A stretch of 64,000 nucleotides of DNA from positions 1,860,001-1,924,000 of the forward strand of contig OX442319.1 in the NCBI GenBank assembly GCA_949358305.1, written 5' to 3'. Shown here one piece after another: positions 1-9,240 of the stretch. The notes below the pieces were generated by a model. The model saw nothing but the letters and a program-made list of their open reading frames with translations. It was not told where the DNA came from and did not search any database. Each line of letters opens with the position of its first letter. Within the stretch, counting starts at the first letter, position 1. This DNA comes from Strigamia acuminata (lineage: Eukaryota > Arthropoda > Chilopoda > Geophilomorpha > Linotaeniidae). The translations under genes were made by a program, and so were the position numbers.

Positions 1-3000
1 TTCCTCGCCGCTCGCTGGTTCCGCGTTCCTACTCAGGGCGTCGACGTGGCCCATGAGTAATCCTGGTCGATGTATTGCTTTGAAATTATATTCCGAAAGC
101 GCCAACACCCATCTCCCGATTCGTGGCGTCAACTCCCGTTTCTTCAACCCGTACCGTACCGCCTCGCAATCTGTCACCACCGTAAACTCTGAGCCGTACA
201 AATACATCCGAAATTTCAATACTGCCCAAACTACCGCCATCAACTCGAGCTCCGTTGAATGATATCGCTTCTCGCATTCGGTCGTCGTTCTACTCGCGTA
301 GATAATCGGGTGCAGATCGTTTCCTTCGCCTCGCTGCATCAACACTGCTCCGATCCCGTCTTGTGATGCGTCCGTATGCACCTCGCACGGTCGTGTGTTA
401 TCGTAGATCTTCAACACGGGCTCCGCAATCAATTCTCCAATTAACCCCTGAAACGCCGCTTCACACTCAGTCGTCCACACAAACGTTTCGTTCTTGCGAG
501 TTAATTTCGTCAGCGCTCTCGTTTTTGTCGCATATCCTGCGATGAATCGTCGGAAATACCCACACAATCCCAAAAAGCTCCTTACGCCTCGTACGTCTTT
601 TGGCTTCGCAAAATTCTTGATCGCGCTTGTCTTCTCGAATCCTGGTCGCAGGCCGTCTTTCGTCAGTCGTAGCCCGAGAAACTGTACTTCTTCGCAGAGG
701 AAGTGGCACTTGCTCAACTTCAATGTGAGCTTCGATCTTCTCACCTCGATTAAGATCTTTCGCATCTTCTCGATTAACTCCGCGTTCGTTTTCGCACCCG
801 ATAGAAGATCGTCCATATATCTGCGCAGTACTTCGTATGGCAAATGTCCGAACGCCAACTCCATCACTCGATTGAAAACAAACGGCGCGTTTATCAACCC
901 AAACGGCATCCGTACAAACTGGTATTTGCCGTTCATTGTCGAAAATGCTGTCTTCTCTTGCGCTCCGGCCGTTAATTCGATCTGGTAGTAACCCGACGCC
1001 AAGTCGAACACTAGGAAGACTCGCCATTCGTGCGTCCCGTCGAGTAACTCATCCATCCTGGGGCACGGAAAGTGTTCCTTCACCGTTATTTCGTTGAGCG
1101 ACCTGAAATCAATACAAATTCTCCATTCGCCAGTTTTCTTGCGCACCATCACGATCGGACTGTTGAATGGACTCTTTGATCGCGTCACGAATCCTGCTCC
1201 TTCCAACTCGGCGACCATTTTGTCGATTTCTTTCTGTTGCGCCGCCGAATACTGGTATCGCCGCAAATTCGTTGGCCTTGTCGTTGTAACTTCGATTTCC
1301 ATCTTGAGATCTGGGAAACATCCGACCTTCTCCAAACTCGTAGCGAAGCAGTCTCGAAATTCGTCGTTGATCATCGTCAGCACAATTTCCGTCTCTTCTG
1401 GCGTCACCGATTTGCCCAAATTAATTTCGTCGGCCGTTATTCGCATCCTCGGACTCGCCTCGGTCGTCGCGACTTTCTTGACTTGTACTTGGTGCAACGA
1501 CGGTTCTTCTTCGGTGATTTCAACGTGTCCAAGCTTTCGACCTCGTGTGACTCGTACTTCTTCCGGTCCATCGTTGATTATTGGCATTATTGCCCGCTCG
1601 TTCTTTACTTCGATCAAGCCTTCCGGTACTTCTAATCGATCCGTCACCGCGCGTTCGTTTTCTACGTAAAACAACCCGTCTGATTGATTCTTCGCTCGTA
1701 CCGTCACCAAACTTATCGAGTGGGCTGGCACCACTTTGTTCTCGTCGATCACGAGCGCTCGCGGCTTTGCTGCAGTGATTTTCGGCTTGATTCTGGTAAT
1801 TCCTGCTTCGTCTTGCATCCCTTCCCTCGGTCTGAACGTTACGTATCCTCCATCGGACTGCATCGTGATCGTTGGGTGTTTCAAGAATGGCTTCCCTATC
1901 CAGACTTCCGTCGGCATCCTGGCGTCGTCGACCACGTAGAACTCGACATCCGCCAATTTCACGTTTGCGCTTTCTACATCACATCTCGTTCGCCCGCGGT
2001 AGCGACTTGCGTCTTGATTAAATCCCTCGATCACGAATTCGTAGTCCGGCTCCTCGATTTTCGTACGTTTCGCAAACGTCTTACTAATTAGACACACGGC
2101 GCTTTGCGTATCGATTCCCGCGCTGCATTTCTTTCCATCGACCCACATCATGGTCTCGAATTCTGGCTGCATCTCCTCGGCTTCGATCTTGTAAATCTTC
2201 TTCGTCTTAACGTCCAACTTGTCCTTCGATGGCTGCTTCCGCTCTTTCTTTGGCTCTGGGCACGTGTTCGCCATGTGCCCAAATCCGCTACAATTAAAAC
2301 ATTTTGTCCCGTTTGGGCACGCGTTCGATAAATGCCCTGACTCGTGACATTTAAAACACTTCAACTCGTTTGGACAGTCCTCCTTTCGGTGCCCCTTCTC
2401 GCCGCATTTGTAACACTTGATCATCGCGTTCCCGGTTGGCTTCGCTGTAGATGTCTTCACTTTTGTTTCGACGATCGCGACTTTGGTCCGCGCTTCCACG
2501 CTTCGCATCGTTCGGACGATTTCGGTGATATGTTGGTACTGGAGAAAATACATTGGCGCCGTGGCGGTCTTGAGTTTTAGCCCGTCCAACAAATATTCCT
2601 GTGCGTCCCCGATCGTCATTCCCAACTTTTCGCACGTGGCCCATTTCCGTCGTAAATAGGTTTCGGCCGTCTCGTCGTTCTTCTGCGGTGCCCGAATCAA
2701 CCTTTCTTTCTCGTCGTATGTTAGTCGTTGATCCGGAAAATTCTTCTTCAACTCGGCCTCCCACGCGTCAAATTTCCGTATCGTCGTTCCGGAATTTTCG
2801 TGCCATACCTTCGCCGGACCATCCAACGCCGCCGCCGCCGTCGTTACTTTGGTTGCGTTCGTCCACTTGTATTCTTTCGCGTATTCGTGAACGTCCGCTA
2901 ACCACTGCGTCGTTGTCCGCAACTCGTTCTGGTCTCCCGAAAATCGTGGCAGTTTCGGCGCGTTTTTCACTTCCTTCGGCTCTTTTGGCGCCTCTGGTTT

Positions 3001-3363
3001 CGTCTGCATCGCTAGCATCGTCGCCATCATTTGCTTCATCATCTCTTGTACTTGATCCGCACTAAATCCGCCGTTCGTCATCGCTTGTACCGGTGGGTTT
3101 TCTTCTATCTCCGGATCGTTGTCTTCTACTTTCTCTTCGTCTTTCTCTTCTTCTTCTTCGTCGTCTTCTTCGTCTACGATCCCTAGTTCCGTAGCTACCG
3201 CTGCTCGTAATGCGGTCAACATTTTGCATTTTATCCTCGGCGATGCAATGTTCCGCTCTGCTAATAGTGGTTTCAGATCTTTTACTCTTAACATCTCCCA
3301 CTCAACTCCGCTTGGAAATTCTCCACGCTCGATCTTCTCTACGACTGCTTTGATCTCGGCCAT
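1..3363 (-). CDS. gag-pol polyprotein of gypsy-type retrotransposon, C-terminus missing
   Basis: The ATG at 3363 follows an in-frame TAG, and the frame stays open to base 1. The gag part is helical and has a run of acidic residues (about 3120-3180). Three zinc knuckles of CX2CX4HX4C type lie at about 2240-2420. The protease motif is GIDTQSAV (about 2085-2110), with Gln where DTG/DSG is usual. Reverse transcriptase shows DFRSLN, FDLASGYYQIE, MPFGL, YMDD (about 800) and FLGL. RNase H begins at about 380 with HTDAS and continues with TELELMAVVWA and VVTDCEA. The protein makes the particle and copies the element RNA. The terminal integrase part lies off the window. Confidence 0.85.
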   Translation of the reverse strand, partial: MAEIKAVVEKIERGEFPSGVEWEMLRVKDLKPLLAERNIASPRIKCKMLTALRAAVATELGIVDEEDDEEEEEKDEEKVEDNDPEIEENPPVQAMTNGGFSADQVQEMMKQMMATMLAMQTKPEAPKEPKEVKNAPKLPRFSGDQNELRTTTQWLADVHEYAKEYKWTNATKVTTAAAALDGPAKVWHENSGTTIRKFDAWEAELKKNFPDQRLTYDEKERLIRAPQKNDETAETYLRRKWATCEKLGMTIGDAQEYLLDGLKLKTATAPMYFLQYQHITEIVRTMRSVEARTKVAIVETKVKTSTAKPTGNAMIKCYKCGEKGHRKEDCPNELKCFKCHESGHLSNACPNGTKCFNCSGFGHMANTCPEPKKERKQPSKDKLDVKTKKIYKIEAEEMQPEFETMMWVDGKKCSAGIDTQSAVCLISKTFAKRTKIEEPDYEFVIEGFNQDASRYRGRTRCDVESANVKLADVEFYVVDDARMPTEVWIGKPFLKHPTITMQSDGGYVTFRPREGMQDEAGITRIKPKITAAKPRALVIDENKVVPAHSISLVTVRAKNQSDGLFYVENERAVTDRLEVPEGLIEVKNERAIMPIINDGPEEVRVTRGRKLGHVEITEEEPSLHQVQVKKVATTEASPRMRITADEINLGKSVTPEETEIVLTMINDEFRDCFATSLEKVGCFPDLKMEIEVTTTRPTNLRRYQYSAAQQKEIDKMVAELEGAGFVTRSKSPFNSPIVMVRKKTGEWRICIDFRSLNEITVKEHFPCPRMDELLDGTHEWRVFLVFDLASGYYQIELTAGAQEKTAFSTMNGKYQFVRMPFGLINAPFVFNRVMELAFGHLPYEVLRRYMDDLLSGAKTNAELIEKMRKILIEVRRSKLTLKLSKCHFLCEEVQFLGLRLTKDGLRPGFEKTSAIKNFAKPKDVRGVRSFLGLCGYFRRFIAGYATKTRALTKLTRKNETFVWTTECEAAFQGLIGELIAEPVLKIYDNTRPCEVHTDASQDGIGAVLMQRGEGNDLHPIIYASRTTTECEKRYHSTELELMAVVWAVLKFRMYLYGSEFTVVTDCEAVRYGLKKRELTPRIGRWVLALSEYNFKAIHRPGLLMGHVDALSRNAEPASGEE

Positions 3364-3552
3364 TTCTTCTTCGTAATTCGGCTAACCCTCGTAACACGTG
3401 TTTATCCCAGCGAATCGTCTCTTGATTCCCGAACCGTCCACGCGCTATTTGCTACCCGAATTTCGCTTCTGCCGCCGAAAACAATCGCCTTCTACTTTCG
3501 TCTACTTTCGTCTACTTTATCGTCGCATCGAATTCGTCTATCCCACTTCTGA

Positions 3553-3815
3553 TGTAAACTTATTAAAGCTGACTCCAAATAAACAAAATGGCGGACCCGC
3601 TGGTCCGCGACGCACACACTAGCTTGTTAAATTCAAAGTGATCTTTATTACAAATTATTACATTTAAATATGAGACTGGTCAGCCCTGATTGGCTGACCA
3701 CAAGGAACAGCCCCCAATTGGCTGTCTACCCCCAAAACGTCTATCGGACATATTCGCGTATGTCCGCCCGCCCTCTGGCGACCGTTGTCGCCTGTCGAAA
3801 CCCCAAAACTCCACA
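3553..3815 (-). repeat. 5' LTR of the gypsy-type element
   Basis: On the minus strand it begins TGTGGAGT and ends GTTTACA, so it has the usual TG...CA termini. It contains a TATTTAAA-like TATA region and an AATAAA polyadenylation signal about 90 bases further on. Immediately downstream (3552 and lower) is TCAGAAGTGGGAT, the position of a primer binding site. The tRNA used was not determined. The partner LTR lies outside the window. Confidence 0.75.
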
Positions 3816-3984
3816 TTAGAATTATTTCGGTTTTACAATGAGTTGTTGTAATGAATGATTGCATTGTATGCAACCATGAATGAATTGTAAGAACAACAAT
3901 AAATTGATGAGTGTTTGTTATTATGTTATGAATGAAAAGATGTACGAGTGAATTCTTTCTCCAAATTATAAAACTGTCCCAACA
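3814..3984 (+). repeat. copia 5' LTR (first two bases missing or replaced)
   Basis: Matches 8365-8535 almost base for base from TTAGAATTATTTCGG to CCCAACA. The first two bases read CA, shared with the end of the gypsy LTR, instead of TG. Confidence 0.9.
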
Positions 3985-4002
3985 TGGGTTATGGGCCCCA
4001 GT
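3985..4002 (+). other. copia primer binding site (initiator Met tRNA type)
   Basis: Directly after the 5' LTR comes TGGGTTATGGGCCCCAG. It resembles the insect copia primer site, which pairs with an internal part of initiator Met tRNA rather than its 3' end. This supports a copia-type element in an animal host. Confidence 0.6.
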
Positions 4003-4116
4003 TACGTGATGAAAACTGCCTGGATAACAAGAAAGGTGCAAGAATTGAATTGACATTAAATCAAGTGATATTTTCGTGAGTTTTGAAATCTAAAAGACGA
4101 GTTGCAACGTTCGGAA

Positions 4117-4855
4117 ATGGCGGCCAAGTCTGATGTGCAGTCGGTTACGTACGTCGAGAAGTTGAATGGCAAGAACTATCCGTCGTGGGAGTACCGCGTG
4201 AGGACATTGCTTAGAGCAAAGGATGTCTGGACGGTCATTAAAGATGACCAACCAGTTGGGCGAAAGCGACGTGGATTTCAAAACAAGGCAAGACAAGTGG
4301 AATACAAACGATATCGAGGCGTTGAATTTGATTCTCCAAACGATTGATTCGGCACAGCTGAGACATGTTTTAAATAAAGACACAGCCAAAGAGACCTGGA
4401 CAGCACTGAAGACTGAAAACCAAGGCGATTTGGCAGAGCTGAAAGTCCAGAAAAGGGTCGAATTGGGACACATGATGATGAAGCAAGGTGAAACCATTGC
4501 AACATATTTGGACAAGATGGTCTCAATTCGGGAGGAATTAAGCTCAATTGGTGTAATAATTGAGGAACATGAACTGTGCGCACACATCTTACGTGGGTTG
4601 AGTGCTGAATATGCAAACGTGATGACAAGCTGTGATGTGGCCGGGACGAGCACATTGAAGTTACTCACGCTACGCCGTGCACTGTTGGCTGCCGAGATGC
4701 GGAAAAATAGCATCGAAACGACTGTAGACACGCGGATTGAAAGCGCCACATGGACAAGAGGAGCCAATAGGGGCAATGGACGGCGTCCTATGGCAGCTGC
4801 GAGCGGGAGTCGGGGATCCGGCGGTAGGGGTGGACCGAAGTGCTGGAATTGCTGA
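4117..4855 (+). pseudogene. copia gag, broken by a frame change and an in-frame TGA
   Basis: The start at 4117 has a good context (AAATGG) and reads a typical copia gag N-terminus (LNGKNYPSWEYRVRTLL). The similarity switches to the next frame at about 4240-4270 (DFKTRQDKWN onwards). That second frame is the pol frame and continues to a TGA at 4853-4855, which falls inside the CCHC zinc knuckle (CWNC, stop, then RIGHRYAEC). The TGA is followed by CGG. So gag has one frame change near its start and one stop in the knuckle. Whether the TGA is decay or a read-through site cannot be decided here. Confidence 0.75.
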
Positions 4856-7800
4856 CGGATTGGCCACCGGTATGCTGAATGCCGACAACCAGTGGATCCT
4901 GCCGCTGCAGCCGATTTTCGCGGACGTGGTCGTGGCCGAGGACGCGGTTTTAATCGAGGTTTCGGACGTGCGTGCAATCAAGGTGCAAATTTGGCCACAC
5001 AAGAGTCCAATGCAGTTAGTAGGGAACTGACTGACCTCGATTACGTGGTCGATTATGCGATGTCAACAAATAAATACAATTTTGGGGTTACAAACCCGGA
5101 CTGGAATTCGAATATTTGGTTCATGGATTCGGGAGCCTCATCTCATATGGCAAACAATGCTGAGTGTTTCAATTATCTGAACATGAACCGGGGTAAAGAT
5201 ATTTTTTTAGCGGACGGACGCAAGGTGCATTCAACTGGGCATGGATCAGTATTGTTGACCACATTGCTGGGCAACCAGAAGAGGTTGATACGTTTGGACA
5301 ACGTAAATTTAGTACCTTCTTTAAAGACTAACCTGTTATCAGTTGGGAGAATAATTGATCTAGGATTTCAAGTGTGTTTTGGCGATGGAATTTGCGAAGT
5401 TAAAACCTCAGATGGGATTAAAGTGTTTCAAGCACAAAAAGTTAATGGTTTATTTCAAGTCAACAGCGTCTCGAATGAAATGAGTGGACCACAGAGGATG
5501 AACATAGGAATATCATCATTGGCCCACCCTGATCAATTGCAGAGGTCTTCTGGGCGTTTATCAATAGTTACTTGGCATAGACGGATGGCTCATTTGGGCT
5601 ATCGCTCCTTAAAAGAACTTTGGAGTAGAGATATGGTAAAAGGGATGCATTTGAAGGATGCCAAGATACCCGAAATATGCGATAAATGCGCATTAGCTAA
5701 AAAGATCAGGGCTCCTTTTAGACCCACAAACAATATTACTGCAACTAAACCATTTGAGATGCTGCACGTTGACTTGTGCGGACCCTTTCGTACTGCATCA
5801 ACATTAGGGAGCAGATATATATTTACGATTGTTGATGACTTTTCAAGAGCGATTTTCACGAGATTTCTGAAGGAGAAATCACAAACTGTAGGTGAATTTG
5901 AAAATTTTTTGAAAATGTTTGAAAATAAGTTTGACGGCAAACTCAAGCGGTTGCGAAGCGACAACGGCACTGAGTTCTTAAATGAGAGATTTAAAACTTT
6001 ATTGGCGAAACGCGGAGTCCACCATCAGTTGACCGTTCCATGGACCCCCCAACAAAATGGCGTCGCGGAAAGAGCCAACCGGAAGTTGCTGGACGCGGCG
6101 AGGACTCTTTTGTTGGACTCGGGATTACCGACGCATTTCTGGCAAGACGCAGTTGAAACGGCAGGTTATGCGTGCAATAGATCTAAAATGCGGAGATTTG
6201 ACGTCGAGACACCAATCGAACGGTTGACAGGGCATAAGCCAGATGTAAGCAATATGAGGATCTTCGGATGCGTGGCTTACACGTGGATACTCAAACAAAA
6301 CCGTTATAAGTTGGAACCAACAGCCCGAAAAGCCATTTTCCTGGGATATCCGTTCCAAGTAGCAGGTTGGAAGTTTTATGATCCAGTTAAAGAGAAATAT
6401 TTTGTTGCGAGGGACGTCAAATTTAATGAGGAACTGAGGGGATCGACGTTGCTCACAACAATTGACCAGCCGCAATTGCAGGTTGATCAAAATTTGGATC
6501 AAGAGACACCACATGGGACAAGGCAAGTTCCAGTAGTTTATGACGAGGTTCCGACCCAACCAGAGTATAGGATGCCAGCGAGGACGGGTCAAATCGGACC
6601 GGAGCGACGTTATCCATTAAGGGCGAGAAGGCCCCCGGACCGATATGTTCCGTATGACCCGGGGCAAAGATTAAGACAAAGACGAGGTGCACAGACAAGC
6701 CCAGATCCAGACGTTTCAAATTTAATAAATGAAGCAAAAATTGCTGATGAGAAAGGCATTTTGATACCAAAGACTTATAAGCAAGCCATTGAGTCAGACC
6801 AATCAACCCAGTGGCAACGGGCCATGGAGAGGGAGATTCAATCTCATGCACAACAACACACCTGGGAGGTAGTAGACCGACCCAAGGACGCCAAAGTGGT
6901 CGGATCACGTTGGATTTATTCAGTGAAAACCAACCAACAAGGACAAGTAACACGCTATAAAGCGCGTTTGGTGGCCCAGGGTTATAACATTTATAAGGGT
7001 GTTGATTATGATGAGTCTTTCTCCCCAGTGGTCAGACTTGCAACAATACGACTTTTGATGGCATTGGCGGTGATGTATCATTTTCGGGTCAAGCATCATG
7101 ACGTCGAGACTGCTTACCTTCATGCCAAGCTGGGCCAGACTGTTTATATGGAGTTACCAAAAGGAATGGAAGTTCTTGGTGACAAGGTTTGCCTATTGCA
7201 AAAGGCAATATATGGGTTGCCACAGGCAGGCCGTGCCTGGCATAAGACATTGGAAGCAAAACTCCTGAAAGTTGGTTTCTTTAAGCATCCCACTGAACAA
7301 TGCGTTTATATTTACAGACATGGAAAGTCAACCATAATTATGGCAACTTATGTGGACGATTTACTGACCTTGGATAACAATAGTGAACTATTGGATCAAT
7401 TAATGGCCAGAATACGACGTCGCATCAAGGTGATAGATTTGGGCGAGATAAAGAGCTTATTAGGCATAAGAATAAACCAAGATATGAAGAAAAATCAGAT
7501 CACCTTGGATCAATCCAAATATATCCTGGAGCTGGCAATTAAGTTTGGTTTGGACCAAGCGAGGACTGTGAAAGTTCCAATGGAAGTGTCACAAAAATTG
7601 GATGCTCCGGATTACCCCTTGGGACCATCAGCTGGCGACAAGCCTTATAGAGAATTGATTGGCGCGTTACTTTACCTTGCTCAGGGCACGCGCCCTGATA
7701 TCGCGTTTCCGGTGTCTTTTCTCTCACAGTGGCTGAATGACCCCAAGGAAGCTCACTGGATTGCTGCGAAGAGGATTCTGCGCTACTTGATTGGGACTGT

Positions 7801-8320
7801 GAATTATCGTTTGAGGTACAAGAGTTCCAGTCAAGACTTAATTGGGTACACGGATTCGTCTTGGAATGCTTGCAATGCCGACGCAAAATCATTTGCGGGA
7901 TTCATCACTACATTGAATGGAACTGCGGTTACATGGCAAGCAAAGAAGCAGAGTTTAATCAGCTTATCATCTTGTGAAGCTGAGTTCTCGGGCCTGGTGG
8001 AGGTTGCCAAAGAAATAAAGTGGGTCAAAAACGTCCTCGAGGATTTGAAGTTGACGGTTGAGAGAAGACCCATAGTAATTTACTGTGACAACCAGCCGGC
8101 CATTGACTTAACCAAGAATCCGTGTTACCACGCAAGAACAAAACATTTCAATAGGAGAGTTGCTTTTATTAGGCAAGATGTAAATGAGGGAATTTACAAC
8201 GTGATTTATTTGCCAACTGACCGGATGCTCGCAGACATGATGACCAAGGCTGTTTCTGAAACAAAGTTAAAGCAAGCTTGTGAAGCAGTTGGATTAGTTA
8301 ATGTTTTGGATGAAAACTAA
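4856..8320 (+). CDS. copia pol polyprotein (protease, integrase, RT, RNase H)
   Basis: Open from the gag TGA to the TAA at 8318-8320. An RG-rich linker comes first. Landmarks by position: protease FMDSGASSH (about 5123), the GAG-pre-integrase zinc finger (HRRMAHLGY...CDKCALAK, 5574-5703), integrase Asp in HVDLCGPF (about 5764), Asp in RSDNGTEF (about 5955), Glu in NGVAERANR (about 6066), RT domain start (KARLVAQGY, about 6960), RT catalytic YVDD (about 7350), and RNase H YTDSSWNA (about 7847) and SLSSCEAEF. All catalytic motifs appear intact. As gag-pol is one frame, its expression depends on passing the TGA. The length is usual for copia pol. Confidence 0.9.
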   Translation, partial: RIGHRYAECRQPVDPAAAADFRGRGRGRGRGFNRGFGRACNQGANLATQESNAVSRELTDLDYVVDYAMSTNKYNFGVTNPDWNSNIWFMDSGASSHMANNAECFNYLNMNRGKDIFLADGRKVHSTGHGSVLLTTLLGNQKRLIRLDNVNLVPSLKTNLLSVGRIIDLGFQVCFGDGICEVKTSDGIKVFQAQKVNGLFQVNSVSNEMSGPQRMNIGISSLAHPDQLQRSSGRLSIVTWHRRMAHLGYRSLKELWSRDMVKGMHLKDAKIPEICDKCALAKKIRAPFRPTNNITATKPFEMLHVDLCGPFRTASTLGSRYIFTIVDDFSRAIFTRFLKEKSQTVGEFENFLKMFENKFDGKLKRLRSDNGTEFLNERFKTLLAKRGVHHQLTVPWTPQQNGVAERANRKLLDAARTLLLDSGLPTHFWQDAVETAGYACNRSKMRRFDVETPIERLTGHKPDVSNMRIFGCVAYTWILKQNRYKLEPTARKAIFLGYPFQVAGWKFYDPVKEKYFVARDVKFNEELRGSTLLTTIDQPQLQVDQNLDQETPHGTRQVPVVYDEVPTQPEYRMPARTGQIGPERRYPLRARRPPDRYVPYDPGQRLRQRRGAQTSPDPDVSNLINEAKIADEKGILIPKTYKQAIESDQSTQWQRAMEREIQSHAQQHTWEVVDRPKDAKVVGSRWIYSVKTNQQGQVTRYKARLVAQGYNIYKGVDYDESFSPVVRLATIRLLMALAVMYHFRVKHHDVETAYLHAKLGQTVYMELPKGMEVLGDKVCLLQKAIYGLPQAGRAWHKTLEAKLLKVGFFKHPTEQCVYIYRHGKSTIIMATYVDDLLTLDNNSELLDQLMARIRRRIKVIDLGEIKSLLGIRINQDMKKNQITLDQSKYILELAIKFGLDQARTVKVPMEVSQKLDAPDYPLGPSAGDKPYRELIGALLYLAQGTRPDIAFPVSFLSQWLNDPKEAHWIAAKRILRYLIGTVNYRLRYKSSSQDLIGYTDSSWNACNADAKSFAGFITTLNGTAVTWQAKKQSLISLSSCEAEFSGLVEVAKEIKWVKNVLEDLKLTVERRPIVIYCDNQPAIDLTKNPCYHARTKHFNRRVAFIRQDVNEGIYNVIYLPTDRMLADMMTKAVSETKLKQACEAVGLVNVLDEN

Positions 8321-8364
8321 TTGTAAATTTCATATGAATGTATTAAGTATTTAATATGGGCGAG

Positions 8365-8535
8365 TGTTAGAATTATTTCGGTTTTACAATGAGTTGTTGT
8401 AATGAATGATTGCATTGTATGCAACCATGAATGAATTGTAAGACCAACAATAAATTGATGAGTGTTTGTTATTATGTTATGAATGAAAAGATGTACGAGT
8501 GAATTCTTTCTCCAAATTATAAAACTGTCCCAACA
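8365..8535 (+). repeat. copia 3' LTR
   Basis: 171 bp starting TGTTAGAATT and ending CCCAACA, preceded by a weak purine stretch (ATGGGCGAG). It contains AATAAA at about 8449. It differs from the left LTR at one internal base (A/C in TGTAAGAMCAAC). Confidence 0.9.
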
Positions 8536-8780
8536 TATTTCTATGTCTGACCAGAAGTTTGGAGGCGGGAGAAGAACCCTTGAACTTTCCGCACTGGTCA
8601 CTCCGAAATTAAAAATTTGTATTTTGTTACTTGGTAGGAGTTTCGTCGGAAAAATTTGTCTCTTTGATTGACGATTTGGCTATCGAAGAAGTATGTCGAA
8701 TGATTTTTCCGAAGTTAAAACTGAAGCGGAAATTCCTGATTCGGAAGAACGCTTTGGTTGAGGTATCGTATCGATCTCTC

Positions 8781-9240
8781 TCACTTCGATTTCGCATGTC
8801 GTGCGCCCGTCGTGCCTCGATTCTGTGATTGTTTGCAGTGGTGGTGCACTTCCATTGATGGGCGAACACGATGCGGTTTGTGGATGTTCTTTGAGGCGGG
8901 AACACGATGCGGCTTGTGGATGTTCTTTGGCGCGGGAACACGATGCTGCTTGTGGATGTCCTTTGACGAAATGGGCGCTAACGTTGACAGTTTCCCGGCT
9001 GCATCTGATTGCCATTTCTTAATCGCATCAGTCGATATTACTAACTGGCGCAGTTCCGCCCATTTACTGTCGCATGCTTTCTCCAATCTCGATAAAAGTT
9101 CTTCCTTGTCACGACACTTTTTTGTTACTTTACATAGCCGCTCTTCTGCATCTTCTAGACTGTTGGTTAGAATCCGAGGACTTTGTTGTACCGGCTTCCG
9201 TGGCTTTTTCACGGAGCGTCGATCCGGAAGTTGAAGTGAC
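8781..9240 (-). other. unassigned open frame with 12-residue repeats
   Basis: The minus-strand frame is open from about 9240 to 8781. It would encode a charged, possibly coiled-coil stretch (EDAEERLCKVTKKCRDKEELL) followed by three copies of a 12-residue repeat (like NIHKPHRVPASK). No ATG begins it; it could be a terminal exon, with a possible acceptor at about 9235. The plus strand is also open over the repeat because the unit is 36 bp. I do not recognise the product. It may be part of an unannotated repeat rather than a gene. Confidence 0.25.
8864..8971. repeat. 36-bp tandem repeat, 3 copies
   Basis: Units start at 8864, 8900 and 8936, each beginning GAACACGATGCGG or a close variant and ending in TTCTTTGxxGCGG. 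The copies are about 90% alike. The period is a multiple of three, so frames stay open on both strands. Confidence 0.85.

Larger units (their letters stand above)
1..3815 (-). mobile_element. Ty3/gypsy-type LTR retrotransposon, 5' part, truncated by window edge
   Basis: Read on the minus strand, the element starts with a 263-bp LTR at 3815, then a leader, then one long gag-pol frame that is open from 3363 to the left edge. Order seen: gag, three CCHC zinc knuckles, aspartic protease, reverse transcriptase with YMDD, and the start of RNase H. Integrase and the 3' LTR would lie beyond base 1. The RT-before-integrase order cannot be confirmed here, but the single fused gag-pol frame and RT motifs fit Ty3/gypsy. 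The frame has no internal stop over about 1120 codons, so this copy is probably young. Its LTR abuts a copia LTR that lacks its first two bases, which suggests that the gypsy element inserted there. Confidence 0.85.
3814..8535 (+). mobile_element. Ty1/copia-type LTR retrotransposon, nearly full length
   Basis: Two 171-bp LTRs (3814-3984 and 8365-8535) differ at about three positions: one internal base and the first two bases of the left copy. The element order is LTR, primer binding site, gag, protease, integrase, RT, RNase H, LTR, the copia order with integrase before RT. The high LTR identity suggests a recent insertion. The left LTR starts CA instead of TG because it appears to be cut by the neighbouring gypsy LTR. 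No 5-bp target duplication is visible at the two present ends (3' flank is TATTT), as expected if the original left flank has been moved away. Gag carries a frame break and an in-frame stop; pol is open. Confidence 0.9.

Noticed and set aside
467-1027. A 186-residue minus-strand frame and a 164-residue plus-strand frame in the left end
   Set aside because: Both are shadows of the retrotransposon pol frame, which reads YMDD and other RT motifs in another minus-strand frame.
4090-4977. A 295-residue minus-strand frame over copia gag
   Set aside because: Antisense to gag, with low-complexity Pro/Arg composition and no domain; a by-product of the Gly/Arg-rich coding strand.
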